A stretch of DNA of 64,000 bases from Halichondria panicea. Its lineage: Eukaryota > Porifera > Demospongiae > Suberitida > Halichondriidae. Below are positions 1 through 12,272 of this stretch, in pieces. Position numbers and translations under genes: made by a program. How positions within the stretch are numbered: position 1 is the first letter of the stretch; each line of letters opens with the position of its first letter. The notes under the pieces were generated by a model. The model was not told the DNA's origin. It worked only from the letters and a program-made list of their open reading frames with translations, and did not search any database. The DNA lies in assembly GCF_963675165.1 (NCBI RefSeq), contig NC_087377.1, forward strand, positions 16,555,518-16,619,517, read 5' to 3'.

Positions 1-1333
1 TTGAGCACCTTTCTCCATAAGAAGAGCAGCTGGTATCACAGTTTGGGCTGAGCCTGTTTCTTCACTGACTTTGACAACTTCAGGAAAGGTAATGTTATCC
101 AAACTAGCGGTGTCAACTTCAATTGCAGCTAGCACTGAACGGTAAAACGTAGCCTCAAATCAATTATATCTAGTAAATGGTGAAGTACGCATACCGATGT
201 TCTGTCTCACAAGTGTGATCTCCGTCATGTTGCCTGTATCCACAGCTTCACTCCTTAGTGCCAATGACACATACTGACCATATAACTCTGCACTCAACAG
301 CAATTGCTGACTCTCAGCAGAAGAATCCTGAAGTATATTTGCATGATTGTCGGTTAATTATCTATATCTGTATTTATACCTCTTGTAAACTTTCCCATCC
401 TTCTGTATTCCTCTCATCCAGAACATTGTTGAGAACGTTTATAACTTCCTGCAAGACACAATTATTTGGGATGTTTTAATTAACTTATAGTCTTTCTTAC
501 TTCACTAAAATTGAGAGAAGACATGGGGCTAGCAGTCTCAACGTTTTGAACGAGGTAATTCACACTTGACTTGACGATCGTATTAGTAGTGCTGAGGTCT
601 TGGGGGAATATGGTGGAGTTTCCTGTTGCATTTACACTAGTAGCCTCCGCAAGAACAGCAAGAAGGTCATCAACTTCATTCTGAGATGCATTTCTAGAAT
701 ATAGTTCATTTGCCTGAATGGGAAATAGAAAACTAGAGCTGATGAAAGATTGTCATGAACGACGATATCAAGGGCTTATATATAAAGAGAAGAGGGCATG
801 CAAACTCAGTTAGACTCAGCAAACTTCATATACTGTCACTCACTCCACATGGGCGGAATGCTTGACTTTTACCACTACTGTATGGATTCTATTTATAGTA
901 GTACATCCTGCCTCTGACATGAAGTTGAATGATTACATAGCTTCTCTTTAAGCCTTTGACAATAATACTATACACGTGCAATATTATTACAATATCAGTA
1001 CGTATAGATATGACAGTGCATGTATTTGTAATACATGTACAGTAACTGCAAAAGTCTCACCCTGTCATTAAGTGAGATGAATACTTCCCCAGTGCAGTTA
1101 TCAATATCCACTGCTTCCCACACACCACCCAGTGTACAGAAACGATTCGCAGTACCTACAAGTACATGCACAGAAATGCATCAACACACAGTCACTTGGA
1201 ATGATAATTATAATGATACCTAAAGTTTTTCCATTTCTATATTGTGGGCATTGCTGGGAATAGGAAAAGCCAGCCACAGTAGCAGGGAAGACAAGCCCCC
1301 AAACAGAATCCTCTTCAGCTTCACAAACCACGC

Positions 1334-2448
1334 CTATAGAGAAAAATCATAATTATAATCAAATTGAAGCAAAAATGCTTCCATTCAGTTGCTACGAGCA
1401 TGAACGAGTATTAGTTGGGCGGAGTCCAAACAATACGTGTGTTTATGCGACTCCGCCCAACTAAATGAGTATGATATGCAAGTTTGGCAGCCTCGCAGAT
1501 TGAACCCGAACTGTATGTAGTCTGAAGACATCAATTTTTCAGCCAGAAGGTATGTAGATTATCGAATTTTGTCAGACATCAATAATCGTTAGCTAAAAGT
1601 GCGTATAATGCACGAACGAAACAAGATTGATTCTAACTAACTGCACACACTAATAGATGGCTATGGGACTACTAACCAGCGAAAATTTGAATGGGCCAAG
1701 TCGCTTCCAGTCGGAGCTGTGATCACTAGAAAAAACTGTCCAATCGTTTGATTTTCGGCGGGATAGCGTCTTACTATGCATAGTATTGCGGACTCACTAT
1801 ATCGTATACCACATTTCCTTGTTTGTAATGTGCTAAGTACTCTGTATGTGTGGTTGATAACGTGTTTGATCTGAATAATGTCAGCAGCACTTAGCGGTTT
1901 GACATAATTGGCATGATTTACATATATACATGTAGCTAGACGATACCTAATCGTAAGACACTCCACATTCCCTGCACTGACACATAGCACAGTATAGTGT
2001 TGAGCAGAGATTCTCTGCTCAGTATAGTCGTGGAATATGTAGCTTTGGAAAGCATTGGAGCATTGAGCACATTTACTCTAATGCTTGCAAAATCTAATGC
2101 TTGAAAAAAGTAGAGTTGTCTCAAAGTCTAGATATGATGTGATAAATATTGATCAGGCTCAAGTAAATTTGCTTATTTTCACTAATAATGTCATACTAAT
2201 GTGAGGGAGATTGTTGGGATGATCAGTGGCCATCAACAATTGTCCAATAAAAGGAGATTCAGATATCAGCATAATATTGAGGGAAAGAAAAAAGTGAATC
2301 ATAACTTCAATCACCAGAGGATATTTGCACTACTCCATGGTCCACTGCCATTACTCTCACAGGAGGAATACAGTATACCTTTTACACACATACATGAACG
2401 CGTATAGTCCAGTATTAGTGTGATCTTCTATTTAAATGCTCAACTTAC
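1334..2448. other. Large intron between IgGFc/EGF exon and HRM exon
   Basis: No convincing coding exon is seen here. It contains a short hairpin element at 1412-1463 and a 19-bp palindrome at 2002-2020 (GAGCAGAGA-T-TCTCTGCTC). Several medium ORFs on the minus strand lack domain similarity and splice context. Confidence 0.5.
1412..1463. repeat. Short hairpin MITE with GGGCGGAG arms
   Basis: Perfect 15-bp inverted arms (TAGTTGGGCGGAGTC at 1412-1426, its reverse complement at 1449-1463) enclose a 22-bp loop. The same arm ends occur in the longer hairpin at 16643-16700, so this is a dispersed family rather than a chance palindrome. Confidence 0.6.
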
Positions 2449-3989
2449 TATTACAGGCGACTTCATCAGTTCCAGACAATGAAGCACCAAATCCATTCAA
2501 ACAGCTACAGTTGAACTGTCCCATGTTATTCAAACAAATAGAATTTTGACCACAGTTGCATTGTATGGGAGATAATCTCATGCCTCCAGGGTAGCCATAA
2601 GAATTGGAAGAGCTGAATCCATACACCGAAACACCTAGAACAGCTGAGTTGTTTTGATGGCGGATAGAATGAGCTCCTGTAGACACATTTGTTCTACTTA
2701 TGTGGCCACAAATCTCTCCACTTGAACAGACAACATTCCTCCAGCCAGTAACAACAGAATCGTCTAATAATATTTGTGCAGTTTGAAAAAACTCAGAAGT
2801 AACATACATCGTGACATAGTTGGATGAGAAATTAGTGAAACTCTCAACTAAATAGTTATTTGTAAACTGCTCAATTGGAGGGATTATCATCATGAATGGG
2901 TCTCCTACGCCATCACTCGTACCACCATACGCATACTGTGCGACTAGTACTGGAGAAGTGGATTCAATGCTACAAAAACTGTTAATAGGGGTTTCAAATT
3001 CTCTGAAGCTCCCTCCACTCTGCAACTGGAATTCACTGACTGATACAACAGTGTTACAGTTCACAGCTACACTTGCTGCTCGGGCACTAAGAACACGAAT
3101 ACGTTCACCAGAAGATCTACCCTCGAGAGATGCCACAAGGAATTTTAAGCCCCATGTCACAGTCGGAGGCACTTGTTCAACCAGGTGGTCACAAGCGCCT
3201 ACACCTTGAGGGACATTAGCACAATCAGATCCACTAAACACAGACAAAGGTTTGTAGCTCGTTATTCTTGTTCCTGTCAGATCACTATCACTTTCAATCT
3301 GATATGTTTACATACTATTGAGTGTTATTATTGAGGAGTTGAATTTGATAACAGTTTCATTTTCACAAGCCACCAACAAGATTACACTAGGAGTGTTACT
3401 ATTAATGGTGTCATAGGAGATTCCATAATATTCGTATTCATCCACTGCCATTACAGTACATGGCAATCCTAAATAAACATCTGTAGTAGCTGAATGAAAA
3501 GACAATCCATACAAATTGATGTTTCCATCGGCTTCAACAAGGATCCCCTTGTACCTTTCATTAACAGATAAAACCTCAAAACTGGATGGAATGATTACGT
3601 TAGTTGAAGAGGTAGAAACGGTCCCACTGATATCAATTGGAAAGACTGTGAAATGTACAGCACTTGACTCTGGGTTTGTGATGAACAATGACAGCTCGGT
3701 TCCTGCTGGACGCAATATATTATTTCTTGGGAAACCGACCACAAAATGTTTTCCAGCACTTGATGAGGTCTCATCTAGGATTAATGGACAATTCAAGAAT
3801 TAAATGCTAAATTCTTCAAGAGTTCAGTCCTACCTGTAACTTGGGCATCACAAGATGGAGCAAATGAGAGTATGATTATTGCCAATGCCAAAGTAGATCT
3901 AGCAATTCTGTAGCTCATTATTAATTTGTTAGCAACTGGTTATAATTATAGTCTATCCCAAGAGTTATATAGATAAAGGTAAGAGTGTT

Positions 3990-4440
3990 GAACTGCTGTT
4001 GTAGTAAACGGAGAATCGCATTTACCAAACTCTTCGTCATCACTGTTCCATTGAATATAGTGTGGTTGAGTAAACCATTGCCTGTAGCTTGTAAGCACTG
4101 ACCTGTGTGTACAACTGTTAATACGACTTTAATAGATAGTTTTGCTACTGCAACTTGTAACAATATTTGCAATGCTAACGTGCATGCCACTGTACACAAT
4201 ACACCTGTTACATTATTTCCTCTCTCCATATAATTATACAGCCTCTCTATACCAGCTACTAGACATTGACCCTTACAACTATGTTTATGTTGTGATGGTA
4301 GGATTATGAGAACTTGAGATGGTCATCATTATTCACGAATTAAAGCATTGCAGTTGGACAATTCACACGAGGATACACAACAGCACATAGTACAAGCTCA
4401 GCAGATAAAGCAACTCACGACAAAGTTAGGAGAACAAATG
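3990..4440. repeat. Duplicated 5' flank of receptor units
   Basis: Just upstream of the signal exon lies a stretch (CAAACTCTTCGTCATCACTG and about 200 bp following) repeated at 5280-5440, 10820-11015 and 15905-16110. A second shared block (near 4300-4440) recurs near 11520-11630 and 16190-16335. The repeats show that the receptor units were duplicated together with their promoter regions. Confidence 0.65.
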
Positions 4441-4649
4441 GAATGTTGTTCATTATAGTGTGCCCAAGCTCTTTTAAAGATTGGCATCTATACATACATA
4501 AGAAAAATAGAAGGTTATCATTATTATCATTATCAGTTAAAATTAATAGCTAGTCATGAGACCCCAGACCAACTAGTGTAGATCTAGCTAGCATCCCCAG
4601 TCCTATATTAAGGATATATTATAGGATTGAAATTGTTTAGTTAATGATC

Positions 4650-5191
4650 TTTACTTTTCATTTTCACAAGCCTCCAACAAAATCACACTAGATCTAGTAG
4701 TTAAGATATCATAAGAGATTCCATAATATTCGTATTTATCAACTACCAGGGTAGTGCTAAATAAGCATCTGTACTACGGAAATAACCAGACAGCCCATAC
4801 ACATTGATGTTTCCGTTTGCTTCAACAGGGATCCCCTTGTTCCTCTCATTAACAGAAAAAACCTAAAAACTGGATGGAATGATTACGAAGAGTTAGAAAC
4901 GTTCCCACTGATATTAATTGGAGTATGTGACTGTGAAATTAACAGTACTTGACTCAGGGTTAGTGATAAACAAAAACAACTCGATTTCTCGATCCTTTAA
5001 CTCTATTTCTTGGGAAACCAACCACAAATTTTTTGCCAGCACTTGAAGAGGTTTTATCTAGGATTAATGGACAATTCAAGCATAATAATTAAGAGTTCAG
5101 TCCTACCTGTAATTTGGGCATCACATGATGGAGCAAATGTGATTATGATTATTGTCAATGCCAAAGTAGATTTAACAATTCTGTAGCTCAT
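4650..5191 (-). pseudogene. Broken IgGFc receptor fragment
   Basis: The 85-bp signal-peptide exon (5107-5191) is intact and like those of the paralogues. The following exon begins at the conserved acceptor near 5054 but is out of frame within about 30 codons, has further indels, and its similarity ends near 4650, covering only the N-terminal third of the IgGFc domain. No EGF, sushi or TM exon follows. It is a dead duplicate. Confidence 0.7.
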
Positions 5192-6523
5192 TATTTTTAT
5201 CAACTGCATGCATGCATCTTTGGTCTGTAGCTATCAAGAGTATATATATATATATATATATATGCGCAACTGCGTTATTTGCCAAACTTTTCGTCATCAC
5301 TGTTCCATTGAATAGTGTGGTTGAGTAAACCGTGGCCTGTAGTTTGTAAGCACTGACCTGTGTGTGCAACTGTTAATACGACTTTAATAAATAGTTTTGC
5401 TACTGTAACTTGTACACAATATTTGTAATGCTAATAGACACTGACCCTCACAACACACAAACGTATACTTTAACCCCCTTGGAATAACTACCTCGACGCA
5501 CAAGACCTGAAAAGATCCGAGGAAATATTTCTACACACACTAATACTGGAACCTGGCTACAAGAGGGTGCTCTGTATATCTTTGAGTGCTAGATAGGTTG
5601 GCATTTGCTGAGAGCGAAGGAACTGAAGCACTATCCTGATCATTTGAATGGAGTGCAACAACTTGGAGATGTGTATAATTATACTCAAATGCTGCATGTG
5701 TTTAGAATCACAGTCACCCCTGCTGTAGATCTGGATTTATGTTGCCATGGAGTCCCCCTCCACCCCCACACTGACCATCTGTACTGCATGTAAAACTATA
5801 CGGTTTAGTTAACTCTATAAAAACATTAATAATTATAATGTCATTTTTCTAAGTTCTCCCTCTTGACAGGGACCGTCTAGTTTACACACTAATCAAAGGT
5901 GCAATTTCTTGTTACAGTAACTAATAGCATCTCTGCCAGCTGCATGGTCAGACATAAATCCGGTCGACTCATGGTTGCTATGATCTATACTGCTTAGACA
6001 ATGTTTAGGAAGTTTCTACATATAATTTAAAGCCCCCAAGGCTTAGTAGAACCCTCACTGCATTGGGGATATACAATAAGCTAGCCCTTTGGGATTCTAA
6101 ATCACGTAAAAACTTCCTAAACTGTTTAGGAAGCTTCCATGTGATTTAGAAGCCCTCAGGGCTAAATAGAATCCTCACTATGTTCGGTATACACTACAAC
6201 GAGCCCTTTCGGCTTCTAAATCCCGTAGAAACAGCAATATACAAGTACGCTAAAATATTTTTCCCAGATTATTAATTTTGTTGTGGAAAGTTATCATTGT
6301 GTTCTCTTGCGTATGTATACGTGCATATTTTACATCGCTATAGTTATGCATTGCATTACTAATATCTTATACAAACTCATTTGAGTACCAAAATTAGGTT
6401 CGTTCTATCAGTCTAAGTACTTAACGTATCTGATTTCTCCATATGCTTGATTTGACTGCAACTTAATGTTTTGCCTGGCTGTCTGCATGGGGTAGGATAA
6501 TCAGTACACAAATCTCTATAACT
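5192..6523. other. Intergenic, with two tandem MITE copies
   Basis: This stretch holds the duplicated 5' flank (to about 5440), an (AT)n run near 5238-5263, a short ORF (5605-5793) with no recognisable domain, and two tandem MITE copies at 6003-6234. No gene is supported. Confidence 0.5.
6003..6234. repeat. Two tandem MITE copies (TAGAAGCCC family)
   Basis: Unit 1 (6003-6122) begins GTTTAGGAAGTTT and ends with the inverse AAACTTCCTAAAC. Unit 2 (6124-6234) begins GTTTAGGAAGCTT. Both have inner inverted motifs of the type TTTAGAAGCCC / GGCTTCTAAA. Related copies are at 13147-13260 and 13762-13861, with a remnant near 51155-51190. Confidence 0.6.
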
Positions 6524-8903
6524 TTATTTCCTCACTTGTCCATAAGCTTCATTAGACTCCAATTGAATGTCTTGTGTTCTTGGTGTCATTGCTAGGTACA
6601 CTTCCTCGTATACTGGAACAGCTGGGACTATTGGAACTTCATTGCCTGACAGTTGTCTAGTTTCTGAGGGCCAAGTCACAAATGCAAGATGAACGTGATA
6701 ATGCAGTCACAAGTAAATCTTTTAGTTGCACTTACTTTTTCTTTTCTTTGTGATAGTGACTACTAAGAAAAATATGACGACCAGTAAGATCAGTACCACC
6801 AGTATAGCAACAACACCTCCAGATAGAGCAGCAATCCATGCACCAGTTATTGCCACACCTATATAGGTTATATGCAGCATTCAAGCAGGCATTAATATAA
6901 TTTAATTGTGATAATAAGAGCAGGGTCAGGATCCCATAAACCAGAGTTGTTACAAGTGGCAGTCTCTGCACCCACCAGTGAAAAACCAGGATCACATTGG
7001 AAGGTAATAACTGAGCTCTCGGTTTGGTTAGTGTTGCTCCATTAGGTGGAGGGGCAGGCAGGACACAGGTAATTAGGTACAGGGAATGGTTGAATAAGAA
7101 ACCACTCGATTGCTACATTAAGGCAACAGTATAACGTTTTGCATAAGCTCACGTTCACAAATTGCTGCTTCTCCATCAAAAACACCAGTAGTGCTGCTAC
7201 CATCTCCAGTGCAAGTCTTTGTATTGTTACCAACCAGAACAAACCCAGTGTCACAAGTGTGGTTAGCCATTGCATTGAGAGCATAGTTGCCGTTTTCATC
7301 AGAAGTAGAACTACTGTATGTCACAGAGCCATTGATAGAAGCAGTCAAGGGAGGACAGGTTATAGCTATGGTGAAATGCAGCAATCAGTATGATGACCTA
7401 CTATTTAAAAACTCAACTTACCATTACAGACGACTTCATCTGTTCCAGATAATGAAGCAAAAAATCCATTTAAGCAGCTACAGTTGAACTGTTCCCTGTT
7501 ATTCAAACAAATATAATTTTTACCACAGATGCATTGTATGGGAGATAATCTCATGCCTCCAGGGTAACCATAAGATGTGTCTGAGCTGAAACCATACACT
7601 GAAACACCTAGAACTGCTGAGTTGTTTTGATGGCGGATAGAATGAGCTCCAGGAGACACATTCATTCTACTTATGTGGCCACAAATCTCTCCACTTGAAC
7701 AGACAACATTCCTCTAGCCAGTAATAATGGAATTGTCTAATAATATTTGTGCAGTTTGAAAAAACTCAGAAGAAACATATACCGTGACATAGTTGGATAC
7801 GAAAAAAGTAAACGCTGCGACAAAATAATTATTTTTAAACTGCTCAATTGGAGGGATTATCATCATGAATTTGCCTCCCACGCCTTCCCTCCGATCAATA
7901 TTCACATACTGTACAACCAGTAGTGGAGAAGTGGATTCAATGCTACAGAAACTATTAATAGGGATTTCAAATTCTCTGAAACTCCCTCCACTCTGCAACT
8001 GGAATTCACTGACTGATACGTTAGTGTTGCAGTTCACAGCTACACTTGCTGCTCGGGCACTAAGAACACGAATACGTTCACCAGAAGATCTACCCTCGAG
8101 AGATGCCACAAGAAATGTTGAGCCCCATGTCACAGTCGGAGGTACTTGTTCAACCAGGTATTCACAGTAGGATGTACCTTGAGGAACACTAGCACAATCC
8201 GATCCACTAAACACAGACAAAGGTTTGGAGCTAGTTATTCTTGTTCCTGTAAGATCATTATCACTTTCAATCTGATATGTTTCCATACTATTTAGTGTTA
8301 TTGTTGAGGAGTTGAATTTGACAAGAGTTTCCTTTTCACAAGCCACCAACAAAATCACACTAGGATAGCGTCTAACCCTACTAATAAAGATGTCATAGGA
8401 AATTCCATAATATTCGTATTCATCAACTGCCATTTTAGAACATGGTAACGCTAAATAAGCATCTGTAGTAAGTGAATGAAAAGACATCCCATACAAATTG
8501 ATGTCTCTGCCAGCTTCAACAAGGATCCCCTTGTTCCTTTCATTAACAGAAAATACCTCAAAACTCGATGGAATGATTATCCTAGTTGAAGAATTAGAAA
8601 CATTCCCACTGATATTAATTGGAGAAACTGTGAAATTAACAGCACTTGACTCTGGGTTTGTGATAAACAATAACAACTCTGGATCGATTCCTGGATATTG
8701 AACAGCATTTCTTGGGAAACCGACCACGAATTTTTTGCCAGCACTTGATAAAATCTCATCTAGGATTAATGGACAATTCAAGGATTACATGCTAAATTCT
8801 ACAAGAATTCAGTCCTACCTGTAATTTGGGCATCACAAGATGGAGCAAATGTGATTATGATTATTGTCAATGCCAAAGTAGATCTAGCAATTCTGTAGCT
8901 CAT
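6524..8903 (-). pseudogene. IgGFc-EGF-sushi receptor, disrupted copy
   Basis: The layout matches the intact paralogue: signal exon 8819-8903, IgGFc+EGF exon 7422-8759, sushi exon 7153-7365, TM exon 6736-6858, tail exon 6524-6663. Two lesions are visible. A TAG at 7714-7716 replaces the TGG (Trp) seen at the same place in the other copies, truncating the protein before the EGF module. The exon matching the last sushi repeat (about 6895-7068) has lost both its AG acceptor and GT donor and carries a roughly 10-bp internal deletion. The remaining exons are symmetric phase 1, so skipping the dead exon would keep the frame. The tail keeps the paralogue's tyrosines and gains one more (VYEEVYL). It is probably a recent pseudogene, or a truncated secreted product of about 360 residues. 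Confidence 0.7.
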
Positions 8904-9660
8904 TATTTTTAGCAACTGGCTCAACAGATTTAGTCTATATATTCAGTGAGGCAAGCTTTAAAATGCTCACTACTTTATCTCTGAAATATTAAGCCCCCTC
9001 CCCCTCATAAATTTACAATGAAAACAGTACCCCCTATGGTGGGTGCATGCCTCTATTGATTGATAATCACAATCCCTCTGGTGTATATCTAGATCTTGAA
9101 TTTATGTTGCCATGGAGTGTCCCCTTGACCATAGTACTGTGTGTAGATAGATCTAGACGGTACCTGCATGACAAGAGTGGAATGTTTGATCTAACTATTA
9201 TAATTGCCATGGACCAGTCATATAGCTATACAATCTATTGAGTCGACTTGAGAGGGTCACCCGTGAAAATAGCACAGAGCACAGTAGCAATAATTGCTTC
9301 GCATGCGGAGATAAGCTTTCAGAAATTCCTAAAAATGTTGACAACAATGGCTGTTGAAATAATTATTAACTACAACCCCTCCCCCCCATTAATGCTTCGG
9401 AGACTCTGGTATTCATTTTCAACGATTTATGATTTTATGAAAACTTAGAAAAATGAACAGAAAAGCCTATTCAGTTCTCCCTAAATAATCCACCCTGGAA
9501 TACCTTTCCATTCACTGAACATCTGCTCTGGAAAGTACTCCATATTCCGTTCTATATTCCGTTTCATCTATAATTCCACATTTCTCTTTTACCCCCCTAG
9601 AGAGCTGTCATTAGGTACATGTATATGGAATGCTTACATTGTAATCACTAGGTGATTTAT
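8904..9660. other. Intergenic, nothing recognised
   Basis: No gene, tRNA or repeat of note is seen. The usual duplicated 5' flank of the receptor units is missing here, unlike at the other units. Confidence 0.4.
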
Positions 9661-9664
9661 CATA

Positions 9665-10707
9665 TCATCTGTTCAATTGGAGGGATTATCATCATGAATG
9701 GACCTCCCATGCCATCACTCGTACCACCATACGCATACTGGGCAACCAGTACTGGAGAAGTGGATTCAATGCTACAGAAACTGTTAATAGGGATTTCAAA
9801 TTCTCTGAAGCTCCCTCCACTCTGTAACTGGAATTCACTGACTGATACAACAGTGTTGCAGTTCACAGCTACACTTGCTGCTCGGGCACTAAGAACACGA
9901 ATACGTTCACCAGAAGATCTACCCTCGAGAGATGCTACGTGGAATTTTGAGCCCCATGTCACAGTCGGAGGCACTTGTTCAACCAAATGATCACACAAGC
10001 GTCTATTGTGAGGAACAATAGCGCAATCAGATCCACTAAATACAGACAAAGGTTTGGAGCTTGTTATTCTTGTTCCTGTGAGGTCATTATCACTTTCAAT
10101 CTGATATGTTTCTATACTGTTTAGTATTATTGTTGAGGAATCAAATTTGACAACAGTTCCATTTTCACAGGCCACCAACAAAATCACACTAGGATAGTCA
10201 CTACTAACTGCAACGTTATGAGATTCCGTATTCATCCACTGCCATTACAGTACAGGGTAGTGCTAAATAAGCATCTACAGAAGCTGAAGAGGACAGCCCA
10301 TACACGTTGATGTTTCCATCGGCTTCAACAAGGATCCCCTTGTTCCTTTCATTAACAGATAAAATCTCAAAACTGTGTGGAATTATTACCTTAGTTGAAG
10401 AGGTAGAAACGATCCCACTGATATTAAATGGAGTGACTGTGAAATTTATAGCACTGGACTCTGGGTTTGTGATAAACAAAAACAACTCGTCTGCTCTTTG
10501 ACCACTATTTCTTGGGAAACCAACCACAAATTTCTTGCCAGCACTTGATGAGGTCTCATCTAGGATGAATGGACAATTCAAGGATTACATATTTATAAAT
10601 TACAATAAATTATGCTGTCCTACCTGTAATTTGTTCATCCAAGATGTAGCAAATGTGATTATGATTATTGTCAATGCCAAAGTAGATCTAGCAATTCTGT
10701 AGCTCAT
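9665..10707 (-). pseudogene. Truncated IgGFc receptor pseudogene
   Basis: The signal exon (about 10624-10707) has a 1-bp deletion near its 3' end, which shifts the phase relative to the next exon (acceptor at 10559/10560). The IgGFc domain is interrupted near 10216-10235, where bases of the conserved VDEYEYYGIS region are missing and the frame changes. Similarity stops at about 9665, in the middle of the domain, with no EGF, sushi or TM exon following. It is a decayed tandem copy. Confidence 0.75.
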
Positions 10708-11220
10708 TATTTCTAGCAACTGGTTGATCAACAACTTTTGTCTATTAAGAGTATAGATCATGTAGATCTACTGATGTAGATAAAAGTAGGAGTGTTGAAC
10801 TGCTGTAGCAAACACGAAACGTTTGCCAAACTCTTTATCACAATTGAATAGTGTGGTTGAGGAAACCGTGGCCTGCGGTTTGTAAGCACTGACCTGTGTG
10901 TGCAACTGTTAATACGACTTTAATAGATAGTTTTTGCTACTGTAACTTGTACACAATATTTGTAATGCTAATGTGCATGCCACCGTACACAATACAACTG
11001 TTACATTATTTCCACTCCTCTCTTCATATAATTATACAGCCTTGATCCACCATACTAGATCATTGACCCTCACAACACACGAGCGTCTACTTCAACCTCA
11101 GCTATATAGCTATACTTGTTGTTGTTGTTCATATGTACAACAACCAATTGTTGTTAAGTAGTGACCTGGTTAATGAAGTCTGTACTACTGACGGTTTAAA
11201 ATGTATGGAAAAGTATATAC

Positions 11221-11515
11221 CCCCCCCCACATCACACACTATGCACACACCACACACCCTACACACACCACACACACCTACACACACCCTACACACGCAC
11301 CACACACACACCCTACACACACCATGCACACACCTTACACACACCTACACACCCTACACACACACACACACCCTATAGACACACCTACACACACCCTACA
11401 CACACCTACACACACCCTACACACACCTACACACACCACACACACCTACACACACCCTACACACACCCTACACACACCCCACACACACCCCACACACACA
11501 CCACACACTCTCCAG
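11221..11515. repeat. CACACC/CTACAC-rich minisatellite
   Basis: About 295 bp of imperfect ACACACC and CCTACACACA units, with all C on the + strand. Open frames through it are low-complexity artefacts. Confidence 0.85.
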
Positions 11516-12272
11516 GTGTTGTGAAGGCAGGATTAGGAGAACTTGAGACGGCCATCACTCTAATTAAATTGCAATTCACAAAAGGATACACAACAACACT
11601 TAGTACAAGCTCAGCAGATAAAGTAACTCACAAACTAATAACAATGTTAGAGGGTCACATGACATGGATTCTGATGAATTGACTTGCATGTAAACCTGAC
11701 CTATATACGTTTAACTTCATCAGAATGATATCACAATATCACATACTGGAAAATAGGTCATAGGAAGATATAATTCAATAATACGTAGGCAATGTAATGT
11801 AACCTGAGTTACGCATTGCATTAAATTGCTAATCAGATTCCACTTGAGTAGCCTATAATTAGCTGAGTGGAATGTTTGTATTAGATATTATAAAAAAAGA
11901 AAACAGCATCCAAGCTGCCTCCAAACATAATTATACATTAATTCATTTCCTCATTTTGCTGCAGTGCACATGGATCCTGAAATTTCAAGTAAAGATCATT
12001 TAATGAAACTTTAATTTTACTTATCTGTGCAGAATTGTTCTATATTGACTATGAGTTGCTTTTTTTAACTATAGCTCTCTAATAAAAAAAATACTAGCAA
12101 ACTAATTGAGTACCATAAATTAATAAACGAAAGCAGGACAGACTGAGTTTCTACTAGGTACTTATTTATTTGATTTCTCCGTAATTATGCCTGATTCGAC
12201 AGCAAATTTTTGTTTCGTTTTGCCGTCTGCATGGGGTAGGATAATCATCACACAATTCTCTATCTGTTCACT
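11516..12272. other. Intergenic between receptor units
   Basis: The first 120 bp is the duplicated receptor flank (compare 4300-4440 and 16190-16335). The rest is AT-rich with no recognisable gene. Confidence 0.5.

Larger units (their letters stand above)
1..3918 (-). pseudogene. IgGFc-EGF-HRM-GAIN adhesion-GPCR-like gene (partial, one nonsense codon)
   Basis: Exons by splice sites and phase: 3834-3918 (signal peptide), 2449-3774, 1220-1333, 1061-1155, 501-713, 380-448, 195-327, and 1-128 running off the window. The signal exon ends in phase 1 and reads into an IgGFc-binding domain followed by a six-Cys EGF module. That exon also ends in phase 1, which fits the next exon, the start of a hormone-receptor (HRM) domain with its Cys/Trp pattern (residues W, aG, CP, RFC, W, C). 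The following exons look like the GAIN domain that precedes the GPS and seven TM helices of adhesion GPCRs; the GPS and TMs would lie left of the window. Codon 3308-3310 is TAA where the intact paralogue at 15.2 kb has GAA, so the full receptor cannot be made unless the stop is read through, is an allele, or is a sequencing error. Linking the IgGFc and HRM exons is inference from phase and order; about 1.1 kb of intron separates them. Confidence 0.6.

Noticed and set aside
2892..3209. Plus-strand ORFs antisense to the IgGFc exons (also 7865, 9652 and 14800)
   Set aside because: They recur at the same place in every paralogue as shadows of the real minus-strand coding frame.
11201..11524. Regular CACACC units, CRISPR- or zinc-finger-like at a glance
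   Set aside because: Simple minisatellite without constant spacers; the open frames are low complexity and the window is eukaryotic.
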